From Curtobacterium sp. Leaf261 (GTDB taxonomy: Bacteria > Actinomycetota > Actinomycetes > Actinomycetales > Microbacteriaceae): a stretch of DNA of 64,000 bases. The notes under the pieces were generated by a model that had not been told where the DNA came from, ran no database searches, and worked only from the letters and a program-made list of their open reading frames with translations. The stretch is from NCBI RefSeq assembly GCF_001422205.1, contig NZ_LMMJ01000001.1, positions 179,591 to 243,590 on the forward strand. Reading direction: 5' to 3'. Below, piece after piece: positions 59,517 through 64,000 of this stretch. A program made the translations under genes and the position numbers. Numbering within the stretch: position 1 is the stretch's first letter; the number at the start of each line of letters is the position of its first letter.

Positions 59517-60613
59517 CCGGACGGCTCCGGATCGGCATCGACTGCCGGTACCTGCGGATCGAGAGGCACGACGGCATCAGCCGGTTCACGGCGTCGATCG
59601 TGGAACACCTCCCGCGCCGGCACGACTACGTGCTGCTCGTGAGCGATGACCGCCAGCGTGTCTGGCTGCCGGACGACCTCCCGGTCGAGCGGATCTCGGC
59701 ACCCACGAGTGCCCTCGAGCCGTTCGTCGCCCGGCAGGTGAACCGACTCGACCTCGACGCGGTGTTCTCGCCGATGCAGACGATGGGTGCGCGTGGCCGG
59801 CACTACGCCCTCGTGCTGACGCTGCACGACCTCATCTACTACCGCAACCGCACGCCCCCGCGGGACCTCGCGTGGCCGATCCGGCTCGGCTGGCGGGCGT
59901 TCCACCTGGCGTGGTTCCCGCAGCGCGCGCTGTTGAACGGGGCCGACGGCGTCGTCACGGTGAGCGAGACCACGCGGGCGCTCATCGCCGAGCACCACCT
60001 GACCAGGCGGCCGGTGACGGTGGCGTACAACGCGTCGACGCCCGTGGAGCCCCGTGACCCGGACGGAGGACGCGACCGCACGCTCGTGTACATGGGGTCG
60101 TTCATGCCGTACAAGAACGTCGAGACGCTCGTGCGGGCGATCCCCCTGCTGCGTGACGGCACCGGCGCCGACTGGACGCTGCACTGCATGTCGCGCGTGT
60201 CGGAGGCCGACCGCGCACGCCTGACCGCACTCGCCCCGGTCGGTGCGGTCGTGTTCCACGACGGCGCCTCGGACGAGGAGTACCAGGCCGTCCTCCGGCG
60301 CGCCACCGCGCTCGTCACCGCGTCGCACGACGAGGGGTTCGGCATCCCGCTCGTCGAGGCGATGGGCGTCGGCACGCCGGTCGCGGTGAGCGACATCCCG
60401 ATCTTCCGCGAGATCGGCGGCGACGTCGCGGAGTACTTCGATCCGTCCTCACCGGCGGCCGTGGCTGCGGCGGTCCACCGACTGGAGGCCCGGTGGCCGT
60501 CCGCCAGCCGGGCGTCGGTCCCCGAGGCGCGCCGGTTCGACTGGGCCGACTCCGCCGAACGGGTCCTCGAGGCGGTCGAGGCCGCCGTCGCAGCGCGTCG
60601 GCGACAACGCTGA
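59513..60613 (+). CDS. Glycosyltransferase family 4 protein
   Basis: A 366-residue GT-B fold glycosyltransferase. The C-terminal domain has VYMGSFMPYKNVETLVRA (about 197-214) and the E-x7-E motif SHDEGFGIPLVEAMGVGTPV (about 270-289), both typical of GT4 enzymes that use nucleotide-activated sugars. The acceptor is unknown; cell-surface or storage glycans are possible. It overlaps the upstream hydrolase by four bases. The segment HRLEARWP comes from a dispersed-repeat copy. Tandem hairpin repeats begin at its stop codon. Confidence 0.88.
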   Translation: MTGRLRIGIDCRYLRIERHDGISRFTASIVEHLPRRHDYVLLVSDDRQRVWLPDDLPVERISAPTSALEPFVARQVNRLDLDAVFSPMQTMGARGRHYALVLTLHDLIYYRNRTPPRDLAWPIRLGWRAFHLAWFPQRALLNGADGVVTVSETTRALIAEHHLTRRPVTVAYNASTPVEPRDPDGGRDRTLVYMGSFMPYKNVETLVRAIPLLRDGTGADWTLHCMSRVSEADRARLTALAPVGAVVFHDGASDEEYQAVLRRATALVTASHDEGFGIPLVEAMGVGTPVAVSDIPIFREIGGDVAEYFDPSSPAAVAAAVHRLEARWPSASRASVPEARRFDWADSAERVLEAVEAAVAARRRQR

Positions 60614-60692
60614 CGGCTGTCGTCACGGTGCTTCTCCGACAGCGCTGAGGGCTGTCGTCGCGGTGCTTCACCGACAGCGCTGAGGGCTGTCG
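60602..60692. repeat. 35-bp tandem hairpin repeat, 2.6 copies
   Basis: Units at 60602-60636, 60637-60671 and a partial 60672-60692. Units 2 and 3 contain CGACAGC and GCTGTCG as complementary arms, so each folds to a small hairpin. The first unit overlaps the glycosyltransferase stop. It lies between convergent genes and may end transcription in both directions. Confidence 0.85.
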
Positions 60693-60701
60693 GAGGCGTG
60701 G

Positions 60702-61538
60702 TCAGGCGCCCGCGCGGGTGACCTCGACCGCTGCATCCGGGAGCGCCGCGTGCACCGCGTTGGTGACGTCGTTCGTGACCGTCGCGAGCTGTTCGTCGCC
60801 GGCGGTGGTCGTGACCTCGACACGCTGGTGCGCCGCGGTGTCCTCGATCGAGCCCTTCTCCGGCACCTGCCACGAGACCGTCACGGCGTCCACCCCGCCC
60901 ATGGCCGCGAGCTGCTGGCCGACCGCGAGTCGCTGCGTGGAGAGCGCGTCATCGCGGGACACCCCGACGCGGAGGTCCCCGAACTGCGCCTCGGCGAGCA
61001 CCTGCACCCCCTGACCGGACTCGGTGCCGGCCGCCGCGCTGAGCGAGCGGACGAGGGCAGCCTGGTCCTGGTCGGCCATCCCGGTGTCGGCGCGTACGAG
61101 CGCGATGACGTCGTACCCCGTGAAGATCTCGGTCTGTCGTTGGTCGAGGTCCTCGGCCGTGTCGACACCCGGCAGCGCGGTCGCACGGTCCTCGAAGCGT
61201 TGGAGCGCGGCCCCCGGCTGCGGGAAGAGGCCGCCGATGCCGTTCTGCACCGACTGCAGCGTCAGCGACAGCGTGGTCACGACGACGATCGCCGCGACGA
61301 CGACGATGCCGAACGTCAGGAGCACGTTCCGCCAGACCTGCCGTGCGGTCCGCGGTGCGACGACGTGGGGGTCGAGCCCGAACTCACGGTCGAGGGCCTC
61401 GTCCTCGTCCATCGGCTCGTCGTCGTCAGCGGGCCGGACGCCATCCGCCGGACCCGATCGGTCCACCGGCGCCGCGTCGAACCCGAGTGATCGCAGGTCG
61501 GCCTCGTCGGCCCGATCGGATCGCTCTTCCCGCACCAT
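60702..61538 (-). CDS. Single-pass membrane protein of unknown function
   Basis: A 278-residue protein not recognised. The N-terminal 65 residues are acidic and rich in Asp, Glu, Arg and Pro. One membrane segment lies at about 72-93 (VLLTFGIVVVAAIVVVTTLSL). The rest (about 105-278) is a soluble domain with no Cys, containing regular alpha/beta pattern, that would lie outside the cell if the N-terminus is inside. ATG/GTG starts are close together (ATG at 61538 chosen). Convergent with the glycosyltransferase gene. No enzyme motif is seen. Confidence 0.72.
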   Translation of the reverse strand: MVREERSDRADEADLRSLGFDAAPVDRSGPADGVRPADDDEPMDEDEALDREFGLDPHVVAPRTARQVWRNVLLTFGIVVVAAIVVVTTLSLTLQSVQNGIGGLFPQPGAALQRFEDRATALPGVDTAEDLDQRQTEIFTGYDVIALVRADTGMADQDQAALVRSLSAAAGTESGQGVQVLAEAQFGDLRVGVSRDDALSTQRLAVGQQLAAMGGVDAVTVSWQVPEKGSIEDTAAHQRVEVTTTAGDEQLATVTNDVTNAVHAALPDAAVEVTRAGA

Positions 61539-61681
61539 GCACCCCGCCCCAGTTCCCCGTCGCGACGCGCCGGTGGCTCGACGCTAGACCGCCCGGACCC
61601 GCCGCGCATCACCCTTCGGGAGGAGTGTGTCCGAACCGCAACACCCCGCGGTGCGGGACACCGTCGACGGCCCCGGGACCG

Positions 61682-62338
61682 TCACTCCCCGTCGGGGTCG
61701 TGGCCGCCGCGTTCGAGGGGGTTCTGGTACGCGAACTCGTACCGGCCGGGTGCCTCGGAAGAGTCCTCGATCGGGTCGTCGAAGCGCACCAGTTCCGAGG
61801 TGAACCGCTCCGGGTCCCAGCGGAAGGAGTGCACGGACCCGTTGCGGATCGGCGTGGTGTGTGACTCCGCCGTGCCCGGAGACAGCTCGTTCACCACCGA
61901 GCGGATGACCGCGCCGTGGGTGGCGACGACGACGCTCCCGCCGTCGAACCGCACCGCGATCGCCCCCAGGGTCTCGAGGGCTCGGGCGACCACGGCCTTC
62001 CGCGACTCTCGCCCGGGGATGACGTCGTCCGGGAACGTCGCACGGATGTCCTGGTCCGTCAGGCCCTCGGCATCGCCGTACGCCCGCTCAACGAGTCCGT
62101 CGTCCGTGGTCGGCGCCGGGAGACCGAGCCGCGCGGCGATGATCGCCCCCGTCTCGAGCGCCCGCGACAACGGCGAGGCGACCACGGCGTCGAACGACCT
62201 GCGCGCGAGCAGCTCGGCGGTGTCGGAGGCCTGCCGCCGACCGGTGTCGTTGAGCGGCACGTCCGTCGAGCCCTGGATGCGTCGCTGCCGGTTCCAGTCC
62301 GTCTCGCCGTGCCGGACGAGGTACAGGAGGGTCGTCAT
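61682..62338 (-). CDS. Histidine phosphatase family protein
   Basis: A 218-residue phosphoglycerate-mutase-like phosphatase. The phospho-His motif LVRHGETDWNRQRRIQG (about 7-23) has the RHG signature and HGE; the second His is in VVVATHGAVIR (about 149-159). Such proteins include phosphatases of small molecules (for example alpha-ribazole-5'-phosphate or phosphosugars) and mutases; substrate unknown. ATG at 62338 follows GCGAGGA at 8 nt. The C-terminal end is acidic. Confidence 0.88.
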   Translation of the reverse strand: MTTLLYLVRHGETDWNRQRRIQGSTDVPLNDTGRRQASDTAELLARRSFDAVVASPLSRALETGAIIAARLGLPAPTTDDGLVERAYGDAEGLTDQDIRATFPDDVIPGRESRKAVVARALETLGAIAVRFDGGSVVVATHGAVIRSVVNELSPGTAESHTTPIRNGSVHSFRWDPERFTSELVRFDDPIEDSSEAPGRYEFAYQNPLERGGHDPDGE

Positions 62339-62382
62339 GCGCACCATCCTCGCAGGCCGTGCGCCGGTCCGTGGGCGCTGCA

Positions 62383-62401
62383 CCGTGCCTCCAGTCCGCT
62401 C
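62383..62401. repeat. Dispersed GCCTCC(A)GTCCG-type element, single copy
   Basis: ACCGTGCCTCCAGTCCG, unpaired, upstream of the histidine phosphatase start and downstream of the sirtuin stop. Confidence 0.6.
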
Positions 62402-62420
62402 GCCCTGCGGATCTCCGCTC

Positions 62421-62474
62421 GTCCTGCAGCTCAGGGTCGTCCTGCAGCTCAGGGTCGTCCTGCAGCTCAGGGGA
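62421..62474. repeat. 18-bp tandem repeat, three copies
   Basis: GTCCTGCAGCTCAGGGTC repeated three times (62421-62438, 62439-62456, 62457-62474). The last copy overlaps the stop codon of the sirtuin gene (minus strand). Confidence 0.9.
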
Positions 62475-63384
62475 CGAGGCGCTCCGCGAGCGTCACGAGG
62501 GTCTCGGTCGTCCCGGCGTGCAGCGTCAGCGCGGCGCGACGATCGCTCCGGGTCGCCCCGCGGTTCACGATCGCGACGGGCTTCTTCCGGCGCGCAGCGT
62601 GGTCCACGAGCCGGACGCCCGAGTTCACCACGAGCGAGGACCCCACGACGAGCAGCGCGTCGGCACCGGCGACGATCGAGACGGCCTCACGGAACTTCTC
62701 CGCCGGGACGAACTCGCCGAAGAACACGACGTCGGGCTTCAGCATCCCGCCGCACACCGAGCAGGACGGGACGACGAACCGCTCGACGTCCGCGACCTCG
62801 ACGTCGCCGTCCGGAGCCAGCGTGACGGACCCCGGCTCGTCCACCCAGGCGTTCTCGCGGTCCAGGGTCTGCTCGAGGTCAGCACGGGAGAAGGCCTGAC
62901 CGCAGTCCAGGCAGACCACGCGGTCCATCGAGCCGTGGATCTCGACGACGCGCCGGGATCCGGACCGGAGGTGCAGGCCGTCGACGTTCTGGGTGACGAC
63001 GCCGCTCACGACGCCGGCGTCCTCGAGTGTGGCGAGTGCCCGGTGCCCGGCGTTCGGTGCCGCTGCCGAGAACGTCCGCCATCCGAGGTGGCTCCCGGCC
63101 CAGTAGCGCTGGCGTTTCGCCGGGTCGGAGCGGAACTCCTGGAAGGTCATCGGGGTCCGCGGGACGGATCCGGCGCCGCGGTAGTCCGGGATCCCCGAGT
63201 CGGTGCTGAGCCCGGCACCGGAGAGCACGGCGACCCGCTTGCCACGGAGGAGGTCGACGAGGGCGCCCAGGTCGGTGACGTTGCCCGGTGCCGCGCCGTC
63301 CTGCTGGCCCGCGCCGTCCTGCTGGCCCGCGCCGTCCTGCTGGCCCGCGCCGTCCTGCTGGCCATCTGCGCTCACGGTGTCCAT
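62467..63384 (-). CDS. NAD-dependent protein deacetylase (sirtuin)
   Basis: A 305-residue SIR2-family enzyme that removes acyl groups from lysines using NAD. The core has GAGLSTDSGIPDYRG (about 47-61), TQNVDGLH (about 136-143), the catalytic His in EIHGSMD, and a four-Cys zinc site CLDCG and CSVCGG, then GSSLVVN. Before the core is a 25-residue tail of four QQDGAG-like repeats from an 18-bp tandem repeat. The ATG start is chosen because a TAGCGT hexamer ends 7 nt upstream; a GTG three codons earlier is the alternative. Confidence 0.9.
   Translation of the reverse strand: MDTVSADGQQDGAGQQDGAGQQDGAGQQDGAAPGNVTDLGALVDLLRGKRVAVLSGAGLSTDSGIPDYRGAGSVPRTPMTFQEFRSDPAKRQRYWAGSHLGWRTFSAAAPNAGHRALATLEDAGVVSGVVTQNVDGLHLRSGSRRVVEIHGSMDRVVCLDCGQAFSRADLEQTLDRENAWVDEPGSVTLAPDGDVEVADVERFVVPSCSVCGGMLKPDVVFFGEFVPAEKFREAVSIVAGADALLVVGSSLVVNSGVRLVDHAARRKKPVAIVNRGATRSDRRAALTLHAGTTETLVTLAERLVP
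63301..63362 (-). repeat. 18-bp in-frame tandem repeat at the sirtuin N-terminus
   Basis: About 3.5 copies of CTGCTGGCCCGCGCCGTC on the plus strand, encoding QQDGAG repeats on the minus strand. The repeats sit before the conserved fold. Confidence 0.9.
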
Positions 63385-63391
63385 CGCTTCC

Positions 63392-63397
63392 ACGCTA
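63392..63397 (-). promoter_or_regulatory. -10 hexamer of a probable leaderless promoter for the sirtuin gene
   Basis: TAGCGT on the minus strand ends 7 nt before the ATG at 63384. Confidence 0.5.
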
Positions 63398-63457
63398 CCC
63401 TCAACAGCCGGGCACCCGACGCCCTTCCCGCACCCCTCGCGTCAGGAGACACCACCC

Positions 63458-64000
63458 GTGGAGATCGTCCGCATCGACACCCTCGACGACCCACGGCTCG
63501 CCGACTACGCGAAGCTCACCGACGTGGCGCTGCGTCGGGTCACCGAGCCCGAGGGCGGCCTCTACATCGCCGAGTCGAACACCGTCATCGAGCGCGCCGT
63601 CGCCGCCGGACACGTCCCGCGGAGCATCCTCGTGCAGGAGAAGTGGGTGTCGTCGGTCCTGCCGCTCGTGGCAGAGCACCCGGGTCCGGTGTTCGTCGGT
63701 CCGGACGCGCTCATGGAGGAGCTGACGGGGTTCCACATGCACCGGGGGGCCCTCGCCGCGATGCACCGCCCGGAGCTGCCGAGCGTGGCGTCCGTCGTCG
63801 AGGGTGCGCGGCTCGTCGTCGTCCTCGAGGACATCGTCGACCACACCAACGTCGGCGCCGTGTTCCGGTCGGTCGCGGGGCTCGGTGCGGACGCGGTGCT
63901 CGTCTCCCCGCGCTGCGCGGACCCGCTGTACCGCCGGAGCGTCCGCGTCAGCATGGGCACCGTCCTGCAGGTCCCGTGGACCCGGATCGGGCCGTGGGAC
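63458..64000 (+). CDS. TrmH/SpoU-family RNA methyltransferase (3' end cut by window)
   Basis: The first 181 residues of a SPOUT-class RNA 2'-O-ribose methyltransferase. An N-terminal substrate-binding domain (about 20-95: LYIAESNTVIERAVAAGHV) is followed by the start of the SPOUT knot domain with LVVVLEDIVDHTNVGAVFRSV (motif 1 with the conserved Asn and Arg) and VSPRCADPLYRRSVRVSMG. The C-terminal motif that binds S-adenosylmethionine lies beyond the window. GTG follows CAGGAGA at 9 nt. Target tRNA or rRNA cannot be told. Confidence 0.9.
   Translation, partial: MEIVRIDTLDDPRLADYAKLTDVALRRVTEPEGGLYIAESNTVIERAVAAGHVPRSILVQEKWVSSVLPLVAEHPGPVFVGPDALMEELTGFHMHRGALAAMHRPELPSVASVVEGARLVVVLEDIVDHTNVGAVFRSVAGLGADAVLVSPRCADPLYRRSVRVSMGTVLQVPWTRIGPWD

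Overview
The window is about 70% GC, densely coded on both strands, and reads as a chromosomal core segment of a high-GC Gram-positive actinobacterium. WhiA, RbpA, OpcA, the ANTAR regulator PdtaR, a divergent glgC/glgA pair and a suf operon carrying a Rieske-type ferredoxin all point to Actinobacteria. The gene order and the mix of genes fit the family Microbacteriaceae, and Curtobacterium is my best guess at genus (inference, not proven). Almost every gene is an ordinary housekeeping gene. No tRNA, rRNA, CRISPR array, prophage or insertion sequence was seen.

Layout. 0-8 kb: pdtaR, a hotdog thioesterase, polA, a DUF885 metallohydrolase, rpsA and coaE. 8.2-15.3 kb: the least conserved-looking block, with two tandem paralogous membrane-anchored serine hydrolases, an AMP-forming acyl-CoA ligase, a membrane acyltransferase and an MFS transporter, placed between coaE and uvrB. 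15.4-23.7 kb: nucleotide excision repair (uvrB, an SDR, uvrA, uvrC). 23.8-29.8 kb: rapZ, whiA, gap-pgk-tpiA, secG, rbpA. 30-38.4 kb, minus strand: tkt, tal, pgi, zwf, opcA, pgl (pentose phosphate pathway). 38.8-41 kb: convergent ctaB and ctaA (heme O and heme A). 41.3-45.5 kb: sufB-sufD-ferredoxin-sufC-sufT. 45.6-50 kb: bioY, an ABC-F ATPase, SURF1 with a small Cys-rich protein, and DUF3099. 50-55.5 kb: fabG, serB, divergent glgC/glgA, a lone ABC ATPase and rpmE2. 55.6-64 kb: a DnaQ-type exonuclease, treS, an alpha/beta hydrolase plus glycosyltransferase pair, a single-pass membrane protein of unknown function, a histidine phosphatase, a sirtuin and a TrmH/SpoU methyltransferase cut by the window end.

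How the genes work together. The gap-pgk-tpiA set and the tkt-to-pgl set cover lower glycolysis and the oxidative plus non-oxidative pentose phosphate route. ctaA, ctaB and SURF1 all serve heme A and cytochrome oxidase assembly. glgC, glgA and treS feed glycogen/maltose-1-phosphate and trehalose metabolism. uvrA, uvrB and uvrC are gathered within 8 kb.

Three features of the non-coding DNA stand out. First, a dispersed motif close to GCCTCC(A/C)GTCCG, often as an inverted pair forming a hairpin, lies at the 3' ends of genes at about 16 loci, including a perfect 46-bp palindrome. Second, at least 16 genes have a TAnnnT hexamer ending 6-8 nt before the start codon, the spacing expected for leaderless mRNAs. 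Third, about ten short tandem-repeat tracts sit at gene ends or just outside them; inside genes their units are multiples of three.
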